DNA of 64,000 nucleotides from Sphaerulina vaccinii (GCA_022570795.1 JAKUDP010000008.1:930001-994000); one strand, 5' to 3'. Shown: positions 21,205-34,287, counted from the stretch's first letter. The notes: generated by a model from the letters alone, not told the origin. Translations and numbers: made by a program.

Positions 21205-21659
21205 ATATATGTAGAGCTATATATAATTAAAGTATATATTATTATATAATATATAATATATTTATACTAAGCTAACTTAGACTTTTAGAAAAGTAGAAGT
21301 AGTCTTAGTTATTAGATTATATACTTAGAGCAAGCTATTCTATATATAGTCTAAGGGCCTAACTAGCTTTTTTAGTAATATTAATTAGCTTCTATATACT
21401 AATTTCGCATATATACTAATTAGCTTGTTCAAATAGATTTATATAGTAATAATAATAGTAGATATTAAATTAGAGAAACTAAAGAGTACAAAGTATAGTA
21501 TAAGATATAGAGAACAAGTATATAATATCTAAAATTCCTATTCTAAATAATATATATATAAAAATATATATTAGATAGTTTTTATATATTATATAGGCTA
21601 ATACTACTACTTTCTAGATACTACTCCTTCTACTATAGATAAGCTCTACTAACTAGACA

Positions 21660-24600
21660 AAGTATATATAGTACCTAAGATATATAGAAATCTAGTAACA
21701 AAGAGTTTTTATATAATACTTTGTATTAAAGACTAGAAATATAGTTAGTCTGCGAGGGTCGCTAAGTAGCCTTAGGCAACATTATTCTTCGAATCTAAGT
21801 CTACTAAGTTCGAGAATCGATTAAGAGGTAGAGTAGGAGATAGGCTATCGACTAGAAGTATATATAGAAGTGCTAGAGACGCAGATATTAGCAAATTGTT
21901 CGATATAAGCTTTTCTAGTCTAGGCAGAAAGGATAGTAATAGCGACCTATCTAATATAGAATCTTATATAAGCGATCTTATTCTAAATAAGGTTAATATT
22001 TTAGAAGGCCTAGAAAGTAATATATAATAGCTAAGAGTCTATAATTAAGTATAGGAAGTATTTAGAGGCCTACTAGATAGACCTAATTACTATACTACTC
22101 TAAAGTATAAGGCTATATAGTAGATATTTATTAGGAAGGTAATAGAGTTCCTAGTCGATAAGTCTAAAGCTCGGTTAAAGGCAAAAGTATATATTATACT
22201 CTAAGAGGTATAGGTAGAAAACTAGTTAAGCTAGGTTGTATTCTATAAGAATTAGTAGACTTTATAGCTAAAGCCTAGAGCTAGTATAGATAGTAGGTAG
22301 TATACTATACTTACTATTCCGACTAAATATATAGAAGCAATCTAGAAGCTTGCAAAAGACTTTATATATAGAATTCTAAAAGTATAGATCTAGGTAGTAT
22401 ATATAAGTATAGTAGGCTAGCTAGCTCTAGATAGCGAGTCGGACTAGTATTAGTAGACGCTAGGTCTAGTAAAGTACAAGCTCTATATACTATATCTCTT
22501 TCTAGCTTGCAAACTATAAGTATACTATATCTAGAATCTTATTTTTAATCCGAATAATATTATCTAGATTATAGCTATATCTATAGGCAAGAGTCTAACC
22601 TTCTAGTTCTAGCCTCTTATTTATAACTATACTATTATTCTAATTATACTACTTAACTAGATTAGAATCGAGTAGGAGATAAGGATCTAGTAACTTAGAG
22701 GCAACCTAATCCTCTTTATATCTTATATAAAGACTAGACTAAGTATATAGTAGTAGGTAGATCTATAAGTAGGCAAGTTTACTTATATCCTCCTTAGTCT
22801 AGAGATAGTAATATAGAAGTAGTTCCGAAAGCTATAGCTCGAGCCTTAGTTTAGATAGTATCTAGGTATAGTTATTATTAATAAATTCTACTTTGTCTAC
22901 TAGTAGAGTATAGAGAATAGAGGATTTAGAAAGGAGTATACAAACCTCTAGATACTATATACGCTCCTATACTATAATGTCTATATATATAGTTATATAG
23001 CTATATTAGACGCTATAGTAGAAAAGGTCTATATAAAGATAACTAGTATATAAGAAGGTTATATTACTTTAATTAGAAATAGTATTAACTAGCCTAAGAT
23101 CTTTATATAGGCTATACTAATCCTAGATAGTATAGGAGATAACTATAGCTCGCTCTTCTAGCTTGCTATATAGGTAGTAGACCTAAGTATATAGGTAAAG
23201 AATTCTATATAGATTCTAAAAAGTATAGTCTTTTATAATAGTCGGAAGGGATATTAGGAGGCTGCCTATACTATATATATATATATTATATAGAAATTCC
23301 TAGAGTATATAGAGGTAGAGGTATACTAGATAGTCTAGGTCTACTATAGGTAGATAGCTAGGCAGACGTAGAGCAAGCTTATATAGAAGTTCTAGAAGTA
23401 CAACTTCAAAATCTATATCCTCTTTGCGACTAAGGCGCTTGGGTTAGAAGTAGATATTCTAGATATTAAGAAGATTGTCTAGTATAGGCTCCCGAAGTAA
23501 TATATAATATAGTATATTATATAGCGCGCAGGTCGTATAGTACAAGACTTAGTAAAATATAGGCCTAGGCGCTTTACTCTACTATATAAGAAGTTTGCTA
23601 ATCTTAAGTATATAGTCTTGCCTACCTAGTCTATAGAGCCTACGCGCCTTATAGAGATCCTAGTAGATAAGCCTATTAGTTAGCCTGCACCTCTAGATAT
23701 AAAGGCAAAGAAGAGAAAGTCGAATTAGAATAAGTATAACAAGCTTAAGTTCTTTATCTACTATTAGATTAATTAGACTATAGGCGATCTACCTACAATC
23801 TAGCCTAGGTATCGAAGGAAGGTCTAGCTATATACGTTTGTAGAGGCTATACCTAAGTAGATAGATATAGACTACTACGACTATTACTAGCCTATATAGA
23901 AGCTCTCTAAGTCGGAAATATAGTAGGCTATAGTAATAGAGTCCTAGGTATTAGTTAGAGTTTCAAGGTATATACTCTTTATATAGGCTTGTCTATATAA
24001 GTAGAATATCCTTTAGGCAAAGTATCTATATACTAATATAATCTTCTAGCTAGTACCTAGATCTATACTACCTCGGAGAATTTAAAAGTATATTGCCTAC
24101 TACTAGGGCAAGGCTCCTAGTTACTACCTAGTCCTTAACCGAACTAGATTAAAAGCCTATCTAGAGTAGGCAAAGTTTATATTACTAACCTAACTACTAT
24201 CTATACTAGAGACTTAGCTATATATATTTATATAGTAGGTAGATAGCAACCTCGCAAGTAGCTAGGCTAATATAGAGAGGCAGAGTAGATAGCTTATAGA
24301 CAAAGGCTAGGCAAGCTATAAGTAGTATTACCTAGGGCAATATATAAGTATTAAGAATAGGCAAGTCGATTATAATATTAGCGAGACTATTATAGATATA
24401 TCGGATATATCTATATATAGGATTTGTATATTCGGTATTTAGACTCTACTTCTATATATATTAACGCCCGAGCTATAGACAATATCTAAAGTAGTCGCAA
24501 GTAATAGGTCTCTAGATTCCGAACAAGCTATATAGGATAGCGCGCCTAATATACTAAACAAGGATATAGTAGTACCTATAAAAGGAAAGGGAAGAGCAAA

Positions 24601-24860
24601 GCCTAGAGTATCTACTCCTAAATATAAGTAGACGCATTCCTAGACTCTATTACTATAGATATTACTATAAATAAAGCAGACTTCTAATTTCTATAAAGTT
24701 CTAGCTAAGAAGTCTAGTAATATCTAGTCTATAAGCAATACCTAGCTATCTAAGCAGAGCCGTATAGAATCGCTTTCTAAGCTATTAATAGATAGAGTAT
24801 CTAGAGTTTTCGATTATATAACTAGAGGCTATATACCTCTAAAGTATTATTAATAGAATT
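21660..24860 (+). pseudogene. RecQ-like SF2 helicase relic
   Basis: A single plus-strand frame (codon starts at positions equal to 2 modulo 3) can be followed for about 1,060 codons, interrupted only by TAG/TAA. Reading stops as Gln/Trp, the helicase motifs appear in order. Walker A lies at about 22,574-22,600 (IGKSLTF). A TIILII stretch is followed by a SPE-type motif (ILLSLE). The DEAH box lies at about 22,866-22,912, now reading GIVIINKFYFVY with Asp-Glu changed to Asn-Lys and His to Tyr, all by transition. Motif III follows, then IVFYNSRKGY. Motif V reads FATKALGLEVDI and motif VI QRAGRIV (about 23,521-23,550). This order fits RecQ-like or telomere-linked helicase families of fungi. The ends are approximate. 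Non-functional. Confidence 0.7.
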
Positions 24861-25012
24861 GTAGATAGTATACTAGCTACTTCTAGGCTCGCTACCTACC
24901 TATATTATATAATTAATTATATATAAAGCTAGTATTCTAATATATAGAGGAAATTCTATACTTATATTCTATATTCTTATACTTCTAGTCTCTCTATTTG
25001 TTCTATACTCGC

Positions 25013-25859
25013 TTCTATAGTCCTCTAGCTAGATTCTTAGTATATTATATAGTTCTCTATTACTCTCTAGCTTAATCTAAGTATACTCTATAGTCCTCTA
25101 GCTAGATCCTTAGTATATTATATAGTTCTCTATTACTCTCTAGCTTAATCTAAGTATATTTTATAGTCCTCTAGCTAGATTCTTAATATATTATATAGTT
25201 CTCTATTACTCTCTAGCTTAATCTAAGTATACTCTATAGTCCTCTAGCTAGATCCTTAGTATATTATATAGTTCTCTATTACTCTCTAGCTTAATCTAAG
25301 TATACTCTATAGTCCTCTAGCTAGATCCTTAGTATATTATATAGTTCTCTATTACTCTCTAGCTTAATCTAAGTATATTTTATAGTCCTCTAGCTAGATT
25401 CTTAATATATTATATAGTTCTCTATTACTCTCTAGCTTAATCTAAGTATACTCTATAGTCCTCTAGCTAGATTCTTAGTATATTATATAGTTCTCTATTA
25501 CTTTCTAGCTTAATCTAAGTATACTCTATAGTCCTCTAGCTAGATTCTTAGTATATTATATAGTTCTCTATTACTTTCTAGCTTAATCTAAGTATACTCT
25601 ATAGTCCTCTAGCTAGATCCTTAGTATATTATATAGTTCTTTATTACTCTCTAGCTTAATTTAAGTATACTCTATAGTCCTCTAGCTAGATTCTTAGTAT
25701 ATTATATAGTTCTCTATTACTCTCTAGCTTAATCTAAGTATACTCTATAGTTCTCTAGCTAGATCCTTAGTATATTATATAGTTCTCTATTACTCTCTAG
25801 CTTAATCTAAGTATACTCTATAGTCCTCTAGCTAGATTCTTAGTATATTATATAGTTCT
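25013..25859. repeat. 73-bp tandem repeat array, about 11.6 copies
   Basis: The motif TCCTCTAGCTAGAT recurs at 25,021, 25,094, 25,167, 25,240 and on to about 25,860 with an exact 73-base period. Copies differ mainly by C/T and G/A transitions (GATCC or GATTC, TAGTCC or TAGTTC, TATACTC or TATATTT), which is how RIP would diversify an array. It lies between the helicase relic and the DUF6589-like relic. Confidence 0.95.
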
Positions 25860-26075
25860 AGATTTAGGCTAGCCTTCTACTTCTACTTAGATAGTATCTA
25901 CTTAAGTTCTAGATTTAGGCTTGCTTTCTATATAGATACTTGTTTCTACTATAAATAAATAGAATAGAATAGAGAAGTAGTTAGAAAGAATATATATTAT
26001 AGTATTAATTATTAACTAATAATATAATTAAGGTAGTACTTCTACCTCTTCGAGTCTGCGATCGCACTATATATA

Positions 26076-29000
26076 ATACTACCTACTACTTTGTCGCTAT
26101 CTATAATAGCTCTATATATATCTAAATCCCTAAGTATAAAAAAGACTATAGCTAACTATAGACAAATACCTACAAACCTAAGCTATAAATATATAGTAAT
26201 ACTAAGTATATTTTAGATAAGTAGCTTCTAAGGCGCAATATCCCTTAAGTCTAATAAACTAGCTCCGACAATCCTAGAAAGAGTATAGGCGCGTCCTAAT
26301 TAGTATAAGAGTAGTTAGATAGTTTAGGAAAAAGTAGATAATACCTTTTAGTATATATATTTAAGTAATATAAGTATTAAGAGCTTTCTAAACTTCTACT
26401 ATAGTATAGAGAAGGATCCGGGTATAAGCGTATAGGTAGAGACTATAGGTAGGTATATAAAGAGAATAGAAAGTATTATATCTAAGGAGTCTTTCTTATA
26501 AAAAGTATACCTATATATAAATAAAAGTAAGTTTGCAAGCTTTATTCTAGGCCTTATTAGACTAGATATCTAGTCTTTAGCTTAGATTAAGGTAGGTAGA
26601 GTCTAGTAGTATATAAGACCTATACTAACTATACTTAGGTATTTAGCAAATTCGATTTAGAGTAGTAAGCAAGTAAGGTCCTCTCTTTAGATACGTTTAG
26701 AAAGATAGCTTAGGTAGCTTCTATACTTACTAATATTATAAGCGCGCTTATTACTAGACTAGTATAGGTAACTATAGATATAAAAGAGACTCTGTAATAG
26801 GTCTATAGAAAGGTTATATAGGTAGCTTTAATAATTAGATAGGTATAGTATCTAAAAGCTAGAAGTAGACTATCTCGCTAGCTTAGAATCTACTTATAGA
26901 GTTAGGGAACTAAGTATAGAGTAATATCTATACTCGCTAGTATAGGCGTCTATATATATTCTCAGAGTATCTATTAGGCAAATAAAAGCCTACTTAGAAT
27001 AGCTATAGAGAGCGTATATATATATAGTCGGAACCTAGCTACAAATATTATCTTTAATAACTAGGACTATATACTCTAGACTAGATAGTCTAGGTTTCTC
27101 AAATAGGACTAGCTCCTATATTATACTACTATAAAAGTCTTTAAGAGTATATAGATTCTATATAGTAGCTTAGATATATCCTTACTATATAAAAAGAATT
27201 CTCTATAGCTTTATAATATTATAGGTATAGAAGGGCTAAAGTATAGCAAACAAGAGTAGGTATATATACTATATAAGATAGCTAAGTATATTCGTAGAGC
27301 ATACCTAGTCGAAGTTATAGAAGTATATAATATAAAACTAGACTCGGACTAGTAGGCTATATTATAGTACCTCTATATATATATTATATATTACCTTATA
27401 ACTTAGAAGTCTATATACTCTATAATAAAGCTTATATTCGAAGATAAAGGTACTATAGATAGTACGTATAGAGTAATTAAGGACATTATAGACAAGTAGC
27501 TTAACCTTCGAGAGATATATAATAGTATCTAATATAATAATATAGATCCTATAGATAACCTTATACTATTTGTAGGCGCTACTACTAAGTCTTAATTATA
27601 CTAGGACAAGATTCTCTATTTGTAGATAGAGTAAGATAAGGACTAGGTTAGATAGACTAGCTACAACTCTAGCTAGAAGATTAAGCTAGTTTATAGCAAT
27701 TAGAAATTAGTCTCTAATATCTATACTATATATAAGGAGTATATTAAGAATAAAGACCTATATAATAGAATCTAGTAGGTACTACTAGTACCCGGGCTCT
27801 TCTACCTAAAGATATATCTAATATAGGCGATTAATAGAAACTTTAGTAGGCCCGAGAGCTATAACTCGAAGATATATCTAAAGGTCTACTAGGCGCTAAT
27901 AAATCGCAAGATCTACCTATTATTCTAGGCACTATATAGTTATATAGAGCGTCTAGTAGTTAATAGCTATTATATCTGCATTCTAGTATTTGTATATAAG
28001 ATAGCTAGAATTCAAAACCTAGGTAATAGATCAAATATAGCTAGGTATATTCGAAAGCTTTTAGTTAAAGAATTCCTAGATCTATTATAGAAAGTCTATA
28101 AAGCGTACTTCTCCTAGTAGGCGTATATACTACGCCTAGATCTATAGTCTAATTAGATAAAAGCTAGATATTATATAGGTAAGACTATTCTAATAGTAAA
28201 GAAAAAGAAGAAGTCGGCTCCCTATATAGTAAATATAGTCGCAATCGATAGTAGCAAGGATAGGACTATATATATCTACTTTATCTAGATAGTATAGACC
28301 TACTAACTCCTCTACTATATAATTAAGTATATAGATATCGGCCTCCTACGCTATATAGTTAATTAGTATATCTTAATCTTCTATACAAAGTCTTATAAGA
28401 ACTATACGTTTGTTATACTCTAGCTAAAGTAGATTGCAGACTTGCCTATATCTAATAAGCGGCTCCAAAATATAATTCTAGCAAATAGTCTAGTAAACTA
28501 CGTAGGCAGAGCAGACAGTTAGTTTGAAATCGACTACGTAAATAAGTTCCTAAATAGCTATCTAAAAGTGCTACTACAAAATTAGAGGAATAGTACGTTT
28601 AGTATAGAGGATTAGCTCGCTAACTATACTCTACTTGCAACCTATACGGGTTAGCTCTATAATAGAATAGAGGTAGCGTTTAGCAAATATATAGATATAG
28701 TATATATAAGAGCAAGCGCTATATATAAGATCTACTAAGTTATATTAATCTACCTAGAGGAGTTACTTAATTATATATAGATAAAGGATACTCTATTCTA
28801 TATAGTAGATCTCTTCGCTATAGGCCTAAACAACCTCGTATCTAATATAGGTATAGATAACAAGCCTTATCTATCTATACTTAAGAGATTTAATTAGAAT
28901 ATAGTATATATACTAGACTTAGGTAGTTCTATACCTAATATCGAGTATCTAGATATTTCTAGCTAAATAGATAATCTAATCGAATAAGACAACCTTTAGA

Positions 29001-29170
29001 CTATAGCTACTATAGATAATATACCTAGGTTCCTTACTAATAATAAGTCTAAGTTCGTAGATAATATAGAGTAATACTTAGATATACTTAGGTAAACTAG
29101 GCTTATATATACGACTTCTCTACGAGCCTATAACAACTATACTAATTAGACGGCTTAGACTATATAAAAC
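26076..29170 (+). pseudogene. DUF6589-like protein relic
   Basis: Plus-strand degenerate coding region. From about 26,650 to 29,170 one frame (codon starts equal to 2 modulo 3) runs about 840 codons with only TAG/TAA interruptions; 26,076-26,650 reads best in another frame, so an indel or intron lies near 26.6 kb. Recognisable blocks, reading stops as Gln/Trp, are IFEDKGTIDSTYRVIKDI, VPGLFYLKIYLIQAI followed by INRKIYLLF, and ILANSLVNYVGRADS. These recall the order of blocks in the fungal DUF6589 family (EDEGTIEGTY, PGLFH-K, N-LVN-TGR). The biochemical role of that family is unknown to me. Assignment is from memory and needs a profile search on a de-RIPed translation. Confidence 0.5.
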
Positions 29171-29777
29171 TAACCTACTAATAATAGAGATATATATATA
29201 AGCTAGGCTTACCTATATAGTATCTCTATATTTCTAGAACAACTATAGTAATCGAATAGGTCGTAAGTAATCGAAATTTAAGCTTTTGTATATAGAGATA
29301 TCTACAAATATTAGACGCTTATTAGGCTTCTCTATATAAAAGTAGCTATTTATAAGTATAATTCTCGCTATATCTATACTATCGCACACGCTATAGACTA
29401 CTATACTTACTTTACTTTATAGCAAAATAGTAAAAAGGTAGTCGCAAACTCTTTACTTATACTCTATTATATATAATATATATAGCCTAGGTAGAGCTTT
29501 CTATTAGCCTAACAATTATAGATAATACTAGTTAGTTACTTTATTAAGGTAGGTAACTCTATATATATATCGTCGCTATTTACTAGTATAGGTTCTTAGA
29601 TAGCTATAGGAGACTATAAAGGAACTTATCTTTTTCCTTAGATACTTCTTCTTCTATTATATATAATATCTACTACTTTGCCTTCTATAGTCGCTTATAG
29701 TCTATAATACTTATATACCTAACTCCCTACTTTATTAAAAATATATATATATTATATAGGTAGTCTATATAATACTT

Positions 29778-30272
29778 AGGCAAGCTTAGGACTACCTTCT
29801 TACCTATATCTAGGCAAAGCCGAGCTTTTATATATAAACTCTTATATACTATATATCTCTCTATTCTGTCTCTAAAGAAAATTAGTATCTAGCTACCTAT
29901 CTAGTAGCTTAGAGTCTCTATTTTCTTTAGAGATACTTATATATATATAACCTACTATATAGTAGCTTAGTTACTCTATTTTTTTTAGAGATACTAACTT
30001 TGCTACTTTATAGACTCTACTCTTTAGGCAAGCTTAGAACTACCTTCTTACCTATACTTAAGTAAAGCTAAGCTTTTATATACTAACTTATATATATACT
30101 ATATATCTCTCTATTCTTTCTCTAAAGGAAATTAGTATCTAGCTACCTATCTAGTAGCTCAGAGTCTCTATTTCCTTTAGAAACACTTATATATATATAA
30201 TATACTATATAGTAGCTTAGTTACTCTATTTTTTTTTAGAGATACTAACTTTAATACTTTGCAGACTCTACT
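29778..30272. repeat. Two tandem copies of a 248-bp unit with internal inverted repeats
   Basis: The segment beginning AGGCAAGCTTAG at 29,778 recurs from 30,026 (offset 248). Each copy holds an inverted repeat: in copy 1 CTCTAAAGAAAAT pairs with ATTTTCTTTAGAG about 45 bases later; in copy 2 the arms read TCTAAAGGAAA and TTTCCTTTAGA. Both arms differ between copies at the mirror position. Confidence 0.8.
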
Positions 30273-30422
30273 TCTTACTCGAATTTAGTTACTATATCTA
30301 GTACCCCTATCTGCTACTCGATAGCTACTATAGCTTCTACTCCTACCTACTACCTATAAGGCCTAGGCTATAATCTACTAACCCGCCTATCCTTATAGCT
30401 AGAAGCACCTATAGGTATAGAT

Positions 30423-31505
30423 AAAGACAACTAGAAGGAGGTATATAGTTAGCTATAGAATATTTTCTATATATCTAGTAAGGCCTATAAAATAACTTCG
30501 CTCTAGGTATATAATACTATAGTTAAGCTCTATAGCTATATTATACTCTATAATACTCTATTTTAGTTCTTTAGCTACTTTAATAAAACAATTAGTAGCT
30601 TAGATAGGAGAGTTAGCTAAATTACTTAGTATATAGCTCTAATTATAAATAAGTCTAAGTATTACTTGCCTAGACTATTTAATAAGAGATAGAGAAAGTA
30701 CTAAGAGGTATACAACTTTAGATAGAAGCCTATAGAGATTAACTTATAGAGTACTAGAATAAGATTAGTTATACTATATAGCTATTACCTAAGTTCGTAT
30801 AATAAGCGCAACTCTAAGCTAATTAGGTCTATAGCTATACTTAATAAGACAAAGTATAATAAAACTAACTACTACTACTTCTAGTATAGCCTAACTAATA
30901 GGATAAAGAGCCTATTCAAGGTATATATATAAGTAGCGCTTATAGAGGATTCTAATTATAATAATCTAGAAGACTTCTTATATAGAGGTGCCTATACTAG
31001 CTATATCTAGTAGTCCAAGTATAATAAGTATATAATCGGTCTATACTAGAAGAGCCTAGGTTATAAGGCTACTATATAAAAGAAGTATAAGTAGCTATTA
31101 ATAGTAGCTTAGAGGGCTATCTTCTCTATACCTAATAACAACTTCTATAATCTATCTAATATAACTAGCTTCGACAAGAATCTTGCTCTAGCCTTATACC
31201 TTATATATACTTTAAGAACTAATAGCCTTATATAAGGCTTAGGAATACTAATCGCGCCTAAGAATTGCTACTAGGTATTTGTATATTTTAGCTTTACTTA
31301 GAATATAGCTAATAGTAACTATAACAACTTTCTATACTATATAAAGAACTTAGCTAAGGCTCTACTTATAGCTATTTATATAGAGATTACTAAAAATACT
31401 ACTATTAACTTAGACTTTAAAAGCAACTTATTATCTAAGAAGGAGTATAATTCTAAGAATAATAGGCTTCTTAGTAATATAGGTACTAATATAGATATAT
31501 CTTAA
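30423..31505 (+). pseudogene. Unrecognised degenerate reading frame
   Basis: A plus-strand frame (codon starts divisible by 3) can be read for about 360 codons to a TAA at 31,503-31,505, interrupted by scattered TAG and TAA codons in the same style as the neighbouring relics. Residue content is protein-like, with stretches such as RLFNKRQRKY, EDSNYNNLEDFLYRGAY and GLGILIAPKNC. I do not recognise a family. It may be a third gene of the element that carries the helicase and DUF6589-like relics, or part of another element. Confidence 0.45.
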
Positions 31506-31510
31506 AAATA

Positions 31511-32697
31511 AGTCTAAAAGTAGTTAAGTATAGATAAAATTAACTAAGATTAACTAATACTCTAAGAAAGTATATAAAAAGTACTCTCTACTACTACTAC
31601 TATAGCTAGGCTACTAGCTACTAATAGCGAGGTATTATAAGTAGTATAGTAGGCTTTCGGATTTTCTAAATAAAGTTTTATAATCTCTATAACTATCTAA
31701 AGCCCCTCTAAGTATCTATATATTCATTCGCCTATGTTTCAAAATCGAGCTAATTAGTATATGCCAAAAGTGCTAGTTAGGCCCTCAGACTGCCTGCGGC
31801 AAGATTCCGAATGAGGACTAGTTTGCCAAGGCAGTATGATGACTGAGACTAAAGCGGAGGTACCTCCCGCAAGCATCAAATTCCAGGCAAGACTCTGGTC
31901 CCCAACCGGGATCACACGCGCTGCGGGCCATCTCACTGGAGTGTCTCCGTTCTGCACTCAAACGAAGCCAGTATTAAGATCGTATCGAATCAAGACAAAT
32001 GTTTTCAGCATCGTGGTGTGAAGACAGAACACGCGTCGTGAACGCGGTGAGGTCTGGGAACAGTCAGCAGCACCGGCCAATCATGTTCATTCACTTGTCA
32101 GCAGCCTGTGCGGCTCTGTGTTCCAAACTCAATCTTCAATTCCCCTCATCCCACTGCAACTCCATCTCGACGATCTGCCTGAGCATCACTCTCTATCGAG
32201 GGCATCCCAGCGAGGTACGTACTTTGCACTCGCTAGACAAAGTACAGAACAAGATGAAGCCACCTGCACGTGGACAGTGCTTCCAAATTGTCTCCGTCTC
32301 CGCGACGCGTACCAGGTCAATCACATAGGACCTGCAGAGCTTCTACGCGGCTCTAGACTCTGGAACTGCTGCTCCTACATGTACCCCGCATGGCACTTTA
32401 CCTCTGGCTTCAGAATGGCTGGTGGCTTGGTCGTAGATCAGCAAGTAGAGACTGGTCGAGGCGTTGTCCGGCGACATGGAGGTTCGTCCAAACGATGGGG
32501 TAGACTGGAAGGTGGACCGGGCTGAGGTCCAAGATAGAAGCTCCAGCTACCTATAGGTACTGTACCTGCTTTTGGTTCACCTTTCTATTTTGTTGCATAG
32601 GTCATCAATCATTGATACCACTAAGAAGCGCAGAGCGGACATTGAATCCCTACCAATTCGAAAGAAGATCAAAGACGAGAAGAAGAGCATTGCCAAT
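31511..32697. other. Right border of AT-rich block and catalase-like gene upstream region
   Basis: AT-rich DNA ends near 31,740. From there composition is ordinary, with open frames up to 135 codons (32118-32525) that show no domain or splice support. Contains the promoter of the catalase-like gene. Confidence 0.5.
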
Positions 32698-34008
32698 ATG
32701 TCTGTAAAGCCAGACGATCAGTACATCCGCTGGGATGCGGAGGGTGTTGAGGTCGAACAGCCTGGCGAGAAGGAGAAGATCTGGGAGGTCTCTGAGCAAT
32801 TCAAGCGCATGCAGATGATGAACTTCAACGAGCACCACCACTGCTTGCGAGGCACACACTTGAAGACACAGGGTGTAAGTCTGGCCACCAAGCAGGCTGG
32901 CCACGAAGCAAGCTGATACGATCTTTACAGTGTGTGATTGGCAAGATGACCGTTGCTGGCGACCTTCCACCAGTGCTTGCCCAGGGCATGTTCAAAAAGC
33001 CAGGCACATACGACTGCATCATGCGCTACTCATCCCTCACACCCAAGCTGGTACCAGACAACGTACCAGCACCACGTGGAGTTGGACTCAAGGTCTTCGG
33101 TGTCGAGGGCGAGAAGATCTGGGGAGAGGACAAGAAGACACAAGATTTCACATTCAACAACTATCCAATCCTGGAGCTCCGTACCCCAGTGGCGACTTGT
33201 GAGATTGCAGACAGCCTGGAGAAGAACTGGAATCAGCTGGACAAATTCGTCGATTACCTAAAGGAGCGACCTGATGCCGAAGTCGCGTGTGCACCAGCGG
33301 CTATCCCGAAACAGCACAGTAAGTCTCATCAATGAAGCCAAAGTACTTGACTGACTCGTACCTAGTGGTCGCAATGACTGAATGGTCTCAATCTGCGTAC
33401 CGATACGGCAACAACGTCGTCAAGTACGCCCTCTTCCCAGAAGGCGAGGAGCAAAAGAAGTTGGAGCACGAATACATTGGCGATGATGCTCCCATCAACA
33501 TTCTCTCCCAACATACCCGAGCTTTCCACCAGAACCACAAAGTTACATACTCCTTCAAGGTGCAATTGCTCGAGAACTTGGCAGAACAGCCAGTCGACGA
33601 CATTGGAGTTGAGTGGGATGCGAACAAGTACCCATGGCACGAGGTCGCGAGACTCGAGTTTGATCCTCAAGATTCTTGGTTGCCAGAATTCAGAGTCTGG
33701 TAAGTGAAGCCAGTATAACTCTCACATCTTGGACTAGCTGCTAACTTGATATCTCTAGGTGGGACGACCGAATCACAGTCAACGGCTGGCACGGACTCAA
33801 GGAGCATCAGCCCCTCGGTAGCACCAACCGCATGCGCAGAGTGGTATATGCCGAGAGCAGGAAGCTCCGTCTGCGTGTCAACGCCTACAAGGACTACATT
33901 GAGCCTGCTAGTCTTGCTGAAGTACCAGCTCCTATTCCTGCTATCCTGCAGAAGATCAATCCTGAGGCGGGCCAGAAGGTGGCATATTCGACAGACTTCA
34001 AGGTTTAG
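32698..34008 (+). CDS. Catalase-like haem protein
   Basis: Compact single-domain catalase-fold protein of 382 residues, about half the size of fungal large-subunit catalases. Exons 32698-32874, 32931-33318, 33366-33699, 33759-34008; introns of 56, 47 and 59 bp. The start at 32698 (MSVKPDDQYIRW) lacks a signal peptide, so it is probably intracellular. The distal haem-pocket His lies in CLRGTHLKTQGCVIGKM, rebuilt across intron 1. Other matches are GVGLKVFGVEGE, FTFNNYPI and YRYGNNVVKYALFP. The proximal haem Tyr is likely in NRMRRVVYAESRKLR. These features fit the uncharacterised catalase-like (y4iL/SrpA-type) group, which may act on peroxides; true catalase activity is not certain. It is the first intact gene right of the RIP block. 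Confidence 0.85.
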
Positions 34009-34287
34009 GTGCTCGGATTTGGAACTGTGTTATACCAATCGTAGAAAATTCTGATACCACTGCACATGTCTGAAGAATCGTTCCTCTCAAGTGTATTGCG
34101 GCACTTCTACCAGTTCTCTTCCGCGAGACGAAGCTGGCCAGGCTGTCGTTCTGTGAGCACTTCTGTCCATGACCCGCGACCACAGCATTACATCTCCAGA
34201 CAACTGAATTGCGAGTCTGCTTCGTGCAGACAGCAATTCTTGAGTATCGTATGAGGGCGCGCAAGGATTCCGAGTCGTGCAGTTTGA

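Larger units (their letters stand above)
20390..31740. repeat. AT-rich RIP-affected block of nested dead mobile elements
   Basis: From about 20,390 to 31,740 base composition changes abruptly to TA-rich DNA with very frequent TA dinucleotides (tata, tag, cta) and few CA/TG. No open frame of 60 or more codons exists in any of the six frames across the block. Where old coding frames can be followed, the stop codons are TAG and TAA, and nearly never TGA, as expected when CpA is changed to TpA on either strand (CAG to TAG, CAA to TAA, TGG to TAG). This is the classical result of repeat-induced point mutation in Pezizomycotina. The right edge near 31,740 is sharp; the left edge is gradual. Confidence 0.9.

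Noticed and set aside
19740..21300. Terminal inverted repeats and TA duplication of the Tc1/mariner element
   Set aside because: I compared both flanks by eye and found no convincing match; RIP may have erased one end.
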